Shown here piece after piece: positions 1 through 6,043 of a stretch of DNA of 6,043 nucleotides; within the stretch, counting starts at the first letter, position 1; every line of letters starts with the position of its first letter. Below the pieces are notes generated by a model, which saw only the letters and a program-made list of their open reading frames with translations, did no database searches and was not told the DNA's origin. Origin of the DNA: Hyphomonadaceae bacterium (GTDB taxonomy: Bacteria > Pseudomonadota > Alphaproteobacteria > Caulobacterales > Hyphomonadaceae). The stretch lies in the NCBI GenBank assembly GCA_030696545.1, contig JAUYSA010000198.1, positions 1-6,043 of the forward strand, written 5' to 3'. The translations under genes were made by a program, and so were the position numbers.

Positions 1-1167
1 GACATGGGCCATTTCGGCCGCAAGCCCATCGCCGCGATGTGGGCATGGCTCGTCCTCCCAGCGCTCGCGCTGAACTATCTTGGTCAGGGCGCCATGGTGC
101 TGGCGCACCCGGAAACCACGGGCAATCCGTTCTTCATGATGGCGCCCGACATGCTGCAGATCCCGCTGGTGATCCTCGCAACGCTCGCCACCATCGTCGC
201 CAGCCAGGCCGTCATCACCGGCGCCTACTCGCTGACCCAGCAGGCCGTCCAGCTCGGACTCCTCCCACGCCTGCAGATCGTAAACACCTCCGCAGGCGAG
301 CGCGGACAGATCTACATGCCGCAGATCAACTACCTGTTGCTCGCCGGCGTCGTGATCCTCGTCCTGTCGTTCAAGTCTTCATCCGCCCTGGCCTCGGCGT
401 ACGGCGTCTCGGTCATCGGCACGATGATCACATCATCGCTGCTGATCTTCATCGCCGCGCGACGTGTCTGGAAGAAGAGCGTGTGGCTGTCCGCTCTCAT
501 CGTCGCGCCTTTCCTGATCGTCGAAAGCGTCTTCCTCGCTTCCAACATGCTGAAGCTTCCCTCGGGCGGCTATGTCCCGCTGCTCATCGCCGCGGTGCTG
601 ATGCTGGTGATGTGGACGTGGGTGCGCGGCACCAAGATCCTCCTCGCCCGAACCCGCAGGGACGTCTCCGTGCAGGATGTGTTCAAGGGTCTCGAAGTCA
701 GCCCGCCGCACACGGTGAAAGGCACCGCCGTCTTCCTGACCGCCGACCCCGAAGCCGCCCCCACGGCGCTGCTGCACAACCTCAAGCACAACAAGGTGCT
801 CCACGAGCACAACGTCATCCTCAACGTCCGCACCGCGCAGGTGCCCTACGTGCCCGACGAGAAAAAAGTGGAGATCGTCGAGATCTTCGACAACCTCGAC
901 CGTATCACGCTGAACTTCGGCTACATGGAAACGCCCAACGTCACGCGCGGCCTCACGCTGGCGAAGAAGTGCGGCTTCTCGTTCGACATCATGCACACCT
1001 CCTTCTTCCTCTCGCGCCGCACCCTGCTGGCTGATGGAAAATGGGGCATGCCGCTCTGGCAGGACCACCTCTTCATCTTCCTCAGCCGCAACGCCACCAA
1101 CGCGACCGAATTCTTTCGCATTCCGACCTCCCGCGTGGTCGAACTGGGCAGCCAGATGACGATCTAG
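1..1167 (+). CDS. kup: Kup-family potassium uptake transporter, 5'-truncated by the window edge
   Basis: This is the C-terminal part (388 residues) of a Kup/HAK/KT potassium transporter, an inner-membrane K+ importer usually thought to be proton-coupled. Family members are usually about 620-680 residues, so roughly 40% lies upstream of the window. The reading frame is open from base 1. The first residues, DMGHFGRKPI, match the conserved Kup stretch after a transmembrane helix, so the ATG at 4 is internal and not the start. About six hydrophobic segments follow, near visible residues 15-36, 48-78, 110-126, 128-152, 160-183 and 187-208. The conserved block LATLATIVASQAVITGAYSL lies in the second. 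The remainder is the cytoplasmic C-terminal domain, with family-typical strings GTAVFLT, LLHNLKHNKVLHE, MHTSFFLSRRTL, GMPLWQDHLF and a closing FFRIPTSRVVELGSQ. It ends in TAG with no frameshift seen. The family call is firm; transport specificity is inferred from the family. Confidence 0.95.
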   Translation, partial: DMGHFGRKPIAAMWAWLVLPALALNYLGQGAMVLAHPETTGNPFFMMAPDMLQIPLVILATLATIVASQAVITGAYSLTQQAVQLGLLPRLQIVNTSAGERGQIYMPQINYLLLAGVVILVLSFKSSSALASAYGVSVIGTMITSSLLIFIAARRVWKKSVWLSALIVAPFLIVESVFLASNMLKLPSGGYVPLLIAAVLMLVMWTWVRGTKILLARTRRDVSVQDVFKGLEVSPPHTVKGTAVFLTADPEAAPTALLHNLKHNKVLHEHNVILNVRTAQVPYVPDEKKVEIVEIFDNLDRITLNFGYMETPNVTRGLTLAKKCGFSFDIMHTSFFLSRRTLLADGKWGMPLWQDHLFIFLSRNATNATEFFRIPTSRVVELGSQMTI

Positions 1168-1352
1168 GCCTGCCCACGCAGGACGTTGCAGATCGGAAAT
1201 GAGGTCACAGAATGTTCGCGATCCGCGCGCGTTTTAATTCAGATATTCGCCTATTGGGCGATTTGCGGTAGGTTGGCCTTTCGCTTGCTCTCTCTTAAGG
1301 GAACTGACGGCGCCGGGCATCCGCAGCGCCAAATCGGGATTTGGGACATACG
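1168..1352. other. kup-pmm intergenic region, no confident signal
   Basis: This is 185 bp between the stop of kup and the start of the mutase gene. A weak dyad (TCGCC, 5-nt loop, GGCGA at 1247-1261) is followed by only three T residues, so it is at best a poor terminator. No convincing -35/-10 pair or operator was found. The gap is long enough to hold a promoter for the downstream gene, but none can be pinpointed by eye. Confidence 0.4.
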
Positions 1353-2873
1353 ATGAAGCCGCCGCGCACCGACCTTCAGGCCAACACCTACGAATTCGAG
1401 ACTACCGCCCTGGTCAAGGCGACCGGCTTCCGGGAATACGACGCCCGCTGGTGGTTTGGCGGCCCGCAATACCCCAAGGCACCGGAGCTGAACTTCCTCG
1501 GCGTCCAGGCCCTCGGCCTCGGCCTCGGCACCCTGATCCGTGAGATGGGCGTCGCTCCGAAAATCGTCACCGGCCACGATTACCGCTCCTATTCACTGTC
1601 GATCAAACAGGCCCTCACCCTTGGCCTCCTCGAGGCCGGCTTCGAAGTCCACGACATCGGCCTCGCGCTTTCGCCCGTCGCATACTTCGCCCAGTTCGAC
1701 CTCGACATTCCGTGCGTCGCCATGGTCACGGCCAGCCACAACGAGAATGGCTGGACCGGCGTGAAGATGGGCGCGAACAAGCCGCTCACTTTCGGCCCCG
1801 AAGAGATGGGCCGCCTCAAGGACATCGTCCTCAACGGCAAGTTCAACCCGCAGCCCGGCGGCCGGCTCGTCCGCGTCGAAGGGATGCGCGAACACTACAT
1901 CGCTGACGTCACCAGGGGCGTGAAGATCTCGCGCAAGCTGAAAGTCGTCGCAGCCTGCGGCAACGGCGCTGCAGGCGCCTTCGCTCCCGAAGCGCTGCGC
2001 GCCATGGGCGTCGAGGTGATCGATATGGACACCAACCTCGATTACAACTTTCCGAAATACAATCCGAACCCGGAAGACCACGAAATGCTGGTCTCGATGG
2101 GCAAGGCCGTTCTCGAACACGGCGCTGATCTCTGCGTCGGCTTCGACGGCGATGGCGACCGTTGCGGCGTCGTCGACGACAAGGGCGAGGAAATCTTCGC
2201 TGACAAGATCGGCCTCCTGCTCGCGCGCGATCTCTCGAAGCTGCACAAGAATTCAACCTTCGTGGTCGATGTGAAGTCCACCGGCCTCTACAAGACCGAC
2301 CCGGTCCTGAAGGAGAACGGCGTCACCGTCGACTACTTCAAGACCGGCCACAGCTACATCAAGCGCCGCACCACCGAACTCGACGCCCTCGCCGGCTTCG
2401 AGAAGTCGGGCCACATGTTCTTCCGCAAGCCCTATGGCTATGGCTATGACGACGCCCTCGTCGCCGCCGCCGCAGTCCTGCAGATGCTCGACCGCAACCC
2501 CGGCCGCTCGCTGTCGGACCTCAAGGCCGAACTCGGCGATGCGTGGACCTCGCTCACCATGTCGCCGCACTGCGACGACGAGAAGAAGTACGCGATCGTC
2601 GATCAGGTCGTCGCCGACTATCAGGCGCTTGCCCGCTTGGGCGGCGAGATTCTCGGCCGCAAGATCATCGATGTGAACGCCATCAACGGCGCCCGCGTCA
2701 CGCTCGACGACGGCTCCTGGGTCCTCGTCCGCGCTTCCTCGAACAAGCCCGAACTGGTCGTGGTCGTGGAGTCGATGCAGGGCGAAGACGACATGCGCGC
2801 CCTCGGCCGCACCGAAGTGAAACCTCGCCTCGCGAAGTTCGAAGCGGTCGGCCACTACAATCAGGAAATCTGA
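1353..2873 (+). CDS. phosphomannomutase/phosphoglucomutase (alpha-D-phosphohexomutase superfamily)
   Basis: This is a complete 506-residue cytoplasmic enzyme that interconverts hexose 6-phosphate and 1-phosphate (mannose and/or glucose) through an enzyme-bound phosphoserine. It feeds GDP-mannose or UDP-glucose synthesis for surface polysaccharides. All four superfamily loops are visible. The catalytic loop TASHNENGW has Ser128 as the expected phosphoserine. The Mg2+ loop DGDGDR is at 265-270 (Asp265, Asp267, Asp269). The sugar-binding loop EKSGH is at 350-354. The phosphate-binding loop is RASSNKPE at 460-467. The N-terminal FREYDARW matches the usual FREYDIRG. The length is close to rhizobial ExoC-type enzymes (about 500) and longer than Pseudomonas AlgC. 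ATG 1353 is chosen because GGGA (1343-1346) lies 6 nt upstream; an in-frame TTG at 1341 would add only four residues. Which sugar is preferred cannot be read from sequence, so names such as manB, algC or exoC are not assigned. Confidence 0.93.
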   Translation: MKPPRTDLQANTYEFETTALVKATGFREYDARWWFGGPQYPKAPELNFLGVQALGLGLGTLIREMGVAPKIVTGHDYRSYSLSIKQALTLGLLEAGFEVHDIGLALSPVAYFAQFDLDIPCVAMVTASHNENGWTGVKMGANKPLTFGPEEMGRLKDIVLNGKFNPQPGGRLVRVEGMREHYIADVTRGVKISRKLKVVAACGNGAAGAFAPEALRAMGVEVIDMDTNLDYNFPKYNPNPEDHEMLVSMGKAVLEHGADLCVGFDGDGDRCGVVDDKGEEIFADKIGLLLARDLSKLHKNSTFVVDVKSTGLYKTDPVLKENGVTVDYFKTGHSYIKRRTTELDALAGFEKSGHMFFRKPYGYGYDDALVAAAAVLQMLDRNPGRSLSDLKAELGDAWTSLTMSPHCDDEKKYAIVDQVVADYQALARLGGEILGRKIIDVNAINGARVTLDDGSWVLVRASSNKPELVVVVESMQGEDDMRALGRTEVKPRLAKFEAVGHYNQEI

Positions 2874-2895
2874 GCGCTCCGACCGACCCAAAGCA

Positions 2896-3016
2896 CGCCC
2901 TCGTCCTTCGAGACGCCGCTACGCGGCTCCTCAGGATGAGGGCTATTCAGCTCCCGGACACAGATAGCCCTCATCGTGAGGAGCGCCTGCAAGGCGCGTC
3001 TCGAAGGACGAGGGCG
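2896..3016. repeat. nested palindromic repeat element (two inverted hairpin units, REP/BIME-like)
   Basis: The outer arms 2896-2916 and 2996-3016 are perfect 21-nt reverse complements. The inner arms 2926-2945 and 2965-2984 match at 19 of 20 positions and flank a 19-nt centre. Each half is also a hairpin by itself. In the left unit CCCTCGTCCT pairs with AGGATGAGGG around a GCCGC-TAC-GCGGC tip. In the right unit CCCTCATCGT pairs imperfectly with AGGACGAGGG around a GCGCC-TGCAA-GGCGC tip. The core (a TCGAGACGC-type arm joined to CTCCTCAGGATGAGG) resembles short palindromic repeats scattered between genes in many alphaproteobacterial genomes; this likeness is from memory. It begins 22 bp after the mutase stop, so in mRNA it could stabilise the 3' end or help end transcription. 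It has no transposase gene. Confidence 0.85.
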
Positions 3017-3132
3017 CGCTTACAAGCCTCCCCTGCGCTCTGTTTTCATAGATTATTTTTAACAGTCACGCCGCGAGTTGATCCCCGCCCCTCGCGCCCG
3101 CTAGGCATTTTCTGCCCATCAACAGCAGCTGT

Positions 3133-3148
3133 TTAACCGCCCGTTAAC
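3133..3148 (+). promoter_or_regulatory. CtrA binding box upstream of divL
   Basis: The sequence TTAACCGCCCGTTAAC is an exact fit to the CtrA full-site consensus TTAA-N7-TTAAC known from Caulobacter. It ends 90 bp before the divL start codon. CtrA-activated promoters usually carry the box near -35, which would put the transcription start at roughly 3170-3185 and leave a leader of about 55-70 nt. CtrA could also repress from this position. The direction of control cannot be read from sequence. Confidence 0.75.
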
Positions 3149-3158
3149 CGGAACTCCT

Positions 3159-3176
3159 TCCAGTTGGTTAACTGGA
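3159..3176. promoter_or_regulatory. dyad with third TTAAC half-site
   Basis: TCCAGTT and AACTGGA form a perfect 7-bp inverted repeat around GGTT. The right half contains TTAAC (3168-3172), in the same orientation as the two half-sites of the CtrA box and 24 bp downstream of the second one. It could be an accessory CtrA half-site, an operator for another regulator, or a small hairpin at the start of the transcript. No specific protein can be named. Confidence 0.35.
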
Positions 3177-3210
3177 GGCCTCCGCCTAGAGAGGGTGGCC
3201 ACCGCGTAGT

Positions 3211-3215
3211 GATTC
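3211..3215. promoter_or_regulatory. GANTC (CcrM) methylation site in the divL leader
   Basis: GATTC matches the recognition sequence GANTC of the cell-cycle methyltransferase CcrM. It lies between the CtrA box and the divL start codon, 23 bp before the ATG. In Caulobacter, GANTC sites near promoters can make transcription sensitive to methylation state through GcrA. Such a role here is inference; only the motif and its place are seen. Confidence 0.4.
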
Positions 3216-3238
3216 GGCCCTGGCGGGACGTGACGACC

Positions 3239-5722
3239 ATGGACATGACCCTGACACAGCCGCTCGTCCTGCTCGTCGCAGGCGCGGCAGCATTCGGCAT
3301 CGCCGCCCTTCTCTGGGCCCTGCGGATTTCCGATGGCGCGCGCGGCGCGGCCCGCAAATATCGCGACGAAGAACAGAAAGCGCGCGAGCGTCTGGCCCGC
3401 GCCGAGAGCGTGTTCGGCGCACACCCGGGCGTCATCATGGTCTGGGAAGACGAGGAAGTGAACGAAGGCGACAAGCCGAAGCTTCCGACCGAATGGGGGC
3501 TGCCCAACCTTTACGGCTCGCCCGTCGCCCTGATGGGCATCCTGCGCTTTGCCGATGACGGCACATCCGATGACCCGGGCGTCCGCATCCTCGAAGGCCT
3601 CGCCGATCTCGAAGCCCGCGATGGCAATGGCCAGGACGCGACCCTGCGCGAGCGCCTCAAGCAGCTCCGCAATGACGGCGCGCCTTTCTCGCTCACCATC
3701 ATCGGCCCCTCCGGCCGCTTCCTCGAAGCCGACGGCCGCACGGCCGGCGCCCGCGCCGTGCTCTGGATCACCGACACCACCATCAAGGGCCTCGAAGAGA
3801 GCGGCGCCCGCGCACGCTTCGAAGAAGCCCGCGCTGCCGTCGCGCGCGATCCGATGGCCTTCCTCGAAATGCTCGGCAAGGCGCCGTTCCCCGCCTGGCG
3901 CATGTCCGGCGCCGGCAAGCTGCAATGGGTCAACCGCGCCTACCTGAAAGCCGTCGGCGCCCCAACCGTCGACCATGTGCTCGACCGCCAGATCATGCTC
4001 GACCAGCACGTCACGGGTCAGGCGCAGAAGACGATCTCGACCAACGCCGAAACCGACGACACCCGCCACGTCGTCGTCGATGGCGAACGCCGCGCCATGA
4101 AGGTCAAGATGTTCCCGCTCTCCGGCGGCATCGGCGGCATGGCGTTCGACATCACCGATCTTGAGAACGCACGCGAGACGCTGGAGAAGAACTCCAAGGC
4201 GCACGACGACACGCTGAACCATGTGGCCGATGGCGTCGCCATCTTCGGGCCCGATCGCAAGCTGATCTTCAACAACCACGCCTTCCAGGAAATGTGGGGC
4301 CTCGACCCCTCCTATCTGCTCGACAAGCCCGACCATGGCTCGATGCTCGATCGCCTACGCGAGCGTCGCAAGCTTCCCGCACGCGCCAACTTCGCGGAAT
4401 GGCGCGCCGACGAACTGAAATACTATCAGGGCGAGAAGGTCGACATCGTCGAGAACCTCTGGAACCTGCCCGACGGCCGCATCCTGCGCGTCACACGCCA
4501 GCGCCATCCGCTCGGCGGCGCGCTGATGCTGTTCAAGGACATCACCGACGAACTCTCGCTCAAGGCCGAGTTCAACCGCCTGATCAACGTCCAGAAAGCG
4601 ACGCTCGACAACCTGCGCGAAGCCATCGTCGTGTTCAGCGCCGACGGCCGCCTGCGCCTCCACAACGACGCCTTCGCCGAACTGTGGGGCCTGAAGAAAG
4701 ACACGCTCACCGACGCCCCGGATTTCGACGACGTCGTCACGCAGTGCGCGCGCCTCTATCACGACCGCAATGTGTGGGCGACGATCAAGAGCCGCGTCAC
4801 CAACCCCTCGCCGGAATACCGCCAGCAGGATCAGGGCGTGATGCGCACGTCCAACGACCTCACCATCACCTGGATCACGCAGCCGCTGCCCAACGGCGCG
4901 ACCCTTATCGCGTTCATGGACGTGACCGCCGCCCGCAAAGTGGAAACCGCGCTCAAGGACAAGAACGAAGCCCTTCAGGCGGCCGACAAGCTCAAGAACG
5001 AGTTCGTGCAGAACGTCTCGTACCAGCTGCGCTCGCCCCTCACGACCATCCTCGGCTACGCCGAACTGCTCGAATCCGAACGCCCCGGCGCCCTCACCGA
5101 CAAGCAGCGCACGCAGGTCACGTCGATCCTGTCCGCCGCCGACCATCTGTCGAAGGTCATCTCGAACATCCTCGATCTCGCCATGATCGAAGCCGGCCGC
5201 ATGGAGCTGGAACTGTCCGAATTCTCGCTGCGCGGCGCCATCGAGGACGCAGTCGACCTCGTCGTCACCACGGCGGAGAACACGAAAGTCCGTGTCGAGA
5301 TCCTGTGCGACGACCGCATCGGCAACATTCACGCCGACGAACGCCGCATCAAGCAGGTGCTGTTCAACCTGCTCACCAACGCCCTGCGCTTCACCGGCGC
5401 CGGCGGCTCGATCAAGATCGAAGCCTCCAAGCCAGTGCCGAGCGAGAACATCATCCGCCTCGCCGTCTCCGACACCGGCAAGGGGATAGCCCCGGAACGC
5501 CAGTCCAGCGTGTTCGACAGCTTCACCTCGGGCGACACCCGCGGCGCCGGCCTCGGCCTCGCCCTCGTCCGCTCCTTCGTCGAACTCCACGGCGGCGACG
5601 TGAAGATGAAGTCGACGCCGGGCACAGGCACCTCCGTCATCTGCCACCTGCCGGAAACCGCTGCGCCCAGAGCCCCGCGCATCGAACTGGAACTCGGACC
5701 GGAAGCCGTGGCGGCGCGCTAG
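3239..5722 (+). CDS. divL: DivL-type PAS-domain tyrosine pseudokinase, cell-cycle regulator
   Basis: This 827-residue protein has one membrane segment (about 8-28), a charged coiled coil (about 35-57) and four PAS-like modules (about 58-183, 205-307, 322-440, 448-566). A helical linker then leads into a histidine-kinase core. The H-box reads VSYQLRSPL, so Tyr595 replaces the phospho-accepting His and Gln596 the usual acidic residue. The ATPase domain looks intact: N-box Asn710/Asn714, G1 DTGKGI (745-750), F-box FDSF and G2 GAGLGL (769-774). An H-box tyrosine behind several PAS domains is the hallmark of Caulobacter DivL (769 residues, Tyr550). DivL senses DivK~P and controls the kinase CckA, and so CtrA, at the cell pole; kinase activity is reported dispensable there. 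ATG 3239 is chosen for the GGCGGGA 10 nt upstream and because the membrane helix follows directly. A TTG at 3164 would put the leader in the protein. The upstream CtrA box supports the identity. Confidence 0.9.
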   Translation: MDMTLTQPLVLLVAGAAAFGIAALLWALRISDGARGAARKYRDEEQKARERLARAESVFGAHPGVIMVWEDEEVNEGDKPKLPTEWGLPNLYGSPVALMGILRFADDGTSDDPGVRILEGLADLEARDGNGQDATLRERLKQLRNDGAPFSLTIIGPSGRFLEADGRTAGARAVLWITDTTIKGLEESGARARFEEARAAVARDPMAFLEMLGKAPFPAWRMSGAGKLQWVNRAYLKAVGAPTVDHVLDRQIMLDQHVTGQAQKTISTNAETDDTRHVVVDGERRAMKVKMFPLSGGIGGMAFDITDLENARETLEKNSKAHDDTLNHVADGVAIFGPDRKLIFNNHAFQEMWGLDPSYLLDKPDHGSMLDRLRERRKLPARANFAEWRADELKYYQGEKVDIVENLWNLPDGRILRVTRQRHPLGGALMLFKDITDELSLKAEFNRLINVQKATLDNLREAIVVFSADGRLRLHNDAFAELWGLKKDTLTDAPDFDDVVTQCARLYHDRNVWATIKSRVTNPSPEYRQQDQGVMRTSNDLTITWITQPLPNGATLIAFMDVTAARKVETALKDKNEALQAADKLKNEFVQNVSYQLRSPLTTILGYAELLESERPGALTDKQRTQVTSILSAADHLSKVISNILDLAMIEAGRMELELSEFSLRGAIEDAVDLVVTTAENTKVRVEILCDDRIGNIHADERRIKQVLFNLLTNALRFTGAGGSIKIEASKPVPSENIIRLAVSDTGKGIAPERQSSVFDSFTSGDTRGAGLGLALVRSFVELHGGDVKMKSTPGTGTSVICHLPETAAPRAPRIELELGPEAVAAR

Positions 5723-5752
5723 GCGTTATCGTCAAATCGCTGTGAGGTCATT

Positions 5753-5788
5753 TTCAAGCCGCCCCAGACGCTGGGGCCGGGTCTTGAA
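5753..5788. terminator. hairpin after divL, possible terminator
   Basis: GCCCCAG (5761-5767) and CTGGGGC (5771-5777) form a perfect 7-bp stem with a 3-nt loop. This is enclosed by a second inverted repeat, TTCAAG (5753-5758) and CTTGAA (5783-5788). It begins 30 bp after the divL stop. No T-run follows on the plus strand, so it is not a textbook intrinsic terminator. It may protect the mRNA end or be an operator-like site before the next gene. Confidence 0.45.
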
Positions 5789-5849
5789 CCATGCGTTGAC
5801 GTCACCTTTCTTGACCTCCACAGCAATGCTTGCAGGGAGGACTTCCGCA

Positions 5850-6043
5850 ATGACCATTACCGTTTCCCGTCTGGCAGCCGTCGCAGCCGCAACGCTTTGC
5901 GCAGCCGCGCCCGCGCTTGCCCAGAAGCCCATCACCAAGCCGCCCGTCGCCTCCATCCTCACATGGACTCAGAAACAGCAACTCGAACGCTATCCGGCGA
6001 TCGAGAGCGTCTATGAAGTCGCCACCATCAAGAAGGGCGACAA
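5850..6043 (+). CDS. exported protein, probable beta-lactamase-fold serine hydrolase, 3'-truncated by the window edge
   Basis: Only the first 64 codons are in the window. The N-terminus is a Sec-type signal peptide: MTITVSRLAA, a hydrophobic alanine-rich stretch, and a cleavage site APALA|Q after residue 24, so the product should be periplasmic or secreted. The following segment (PPVASILTWTQKQQLERYPAIE, broken as PPVASILTW and TQKQQLERYPAIE, then VYEVATIKKGD) resembles the lead-in of class C beta-lactamase / 6-aminohexanoate-dimer hydrolase-like serine hydrolases. That likeness is from memory, and the SxxK and YxN catalytic motifs would lie beyond the window. A strong ribosome binding site GGGAGG (5835-5840) sits 9 nt before the ATG, which fixes the start. 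The 127-bp gap after divL, with a hairpin, suggests its own transcription. The export call is firm; the enzyme class is tentative. Confidence 0.7.
   Translation, partial: MTITVSRLAAVAAATLCAAAPALAQKPITKPPVASILTWTQKQQLERYPAIESVYEVATIKKGD

Larger units (their letters stand above)
2874..3238. other. pmm-divL intergenic region (365 bp, regulatory)
   Basis: This stretch has no supportable gene. From left to right it holds a short spacer after the mutase stop, a 121-bp nested palindromic element (2896-3016), and an AT-rich patch (about 3041-3062, containing TTATTTTTAA) that stands out from the GC-rich surroundings. It then holds a CtrA consensus box (3133-3148), a TTAAC-containing dyad (3159-3176), a 10-bp perfect palindrome GGAGGCCTCC (3174-3183), a GATTC site (3211-3215) and the divL ribosome binding site (GGCGGGA, 3222-3228). 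The layout suggests that the right half is the divL promoter and leader. Confidence 0.7.

Noticed and set aside
1234..1237. TTAA in the kup-pmm gap as a CtrA half-site
   Set aside because: No second TTAA lies at 7-nt spacing on either side.
1247..1264. Hairpin TCGCC-TATTG-GGCGA followed by TTT as terminator of kup
   Set aside because: The stem is only 5 bp with a very short T-run, so it is too weak to call.
1341..1352. TTG start for the mutase, four codons upstream
   Set aside because: The ATG at 1353 has GGGA at 6-nt spacing. TTG is a rarer start and the added residues match nothing.
3059..3062. TTAA in the AT-rich patch as another CtrA site
   Set aside because: The positions 7 nt away on either side (ATAG and GCCG) do not match. 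It is kept only as part of the AT-rich patch.
3164..3238. Upstream TTG start for divL, 25 codons earlier
   Set aside because: It would place the translation start within the dyad next to the CtrA box and add a hydrophilic tail before the membrane helix. ATG 3239 has a better-placed ribosome binding site.
3119..4336. Long open frame on the minus strand (405 codons) opposite the first half of divL
   Set aside because: It has no recognisable motif and its composition is typical of an antisense shadow of a GC-rich gene. The plus strand encodes clear PAS modules.
4355..5647. Long open frame on the minus strand (430 codons) opposite the second half of divL
   Set aside because: It has low-complexity, Val/Asp/Glu-rich translation with no family signature, while the kinase core on the plus strand is unmistakable.
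4294..5745. Plus-strand frame of 483 codons inside divL
   Set aside because: It is an Arg/His/Pro-rich out-of-frame reading of divL, as expected at high GC, and shows no domain.
5732..5962. Minus-strand frame over the start of the last gene
   Set aside because: It is antisense to a gene with a clear ribosome binding site and signal peptide and has no support of its own.

Overview
The window is GC-rich DNA from an alphaproteobacterium, most likely of the Caulobacter/Hyphomonas branch (Caulobacterales, probably Hyphomonadaceae-like). Three things point there. The third gene reads as DivL, the cell-cycle pseudokinase of this class. A full-consensus CtrA box (TTAA-N7-TTAAC) lies in front of it. 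The CcrM methylation motif GANTC is rare across the window. The placement is inferred from content, not from a database match.

All genes read left to right. (1) Positions 1-1167 hold the C-terminal ~60% of a Kup-type potassium transporter, cut by the window start. (2) After 185 bp comes a complete phosphomannomutase/phosphoglucomutase (1353-2873) with all four signature loops. (3) A 365-bp gene-free stretch (2874-3238) holds a 121-bp nested palindromic repeat and then a divL promoter region, with a CtrA box, a third TTAAC half-site inside a small dyad, and a GATTC methylation site. (4) divL (3239-5722) encodes an 827-residue protein: one N-terminal membrane segment, a coiled coil, about four PAS-like modules, and a histidine-kinase core. 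In that core the phospho-accepting histidine is a tyrosine (Tyr595), while the ATP-binding boxes look intact. (5) A 127-bp gap with a GC-rich hairpin separates divL from the start of an exported protein (5850 to the window end), probably a beta-lactamase-fold serine hydrolase.

The genes do not look like one operon. Gaps of 185, 365 and 127 bp, a dedicated regulatory region before divL and hairpins after pmm and divL suggest separate transcription. The sugar-phosphate mutase supplies precursors for surface polysaccharide, and Kup handles potassium. DivL would sit in the DivJ/PleC-DivK-DivL-CckA-ChpT-CtrA circuit. The CtrA box before divL suggests that CtrA controls the gene of its own upstream activator, which is the most interesting regulatory inference here.
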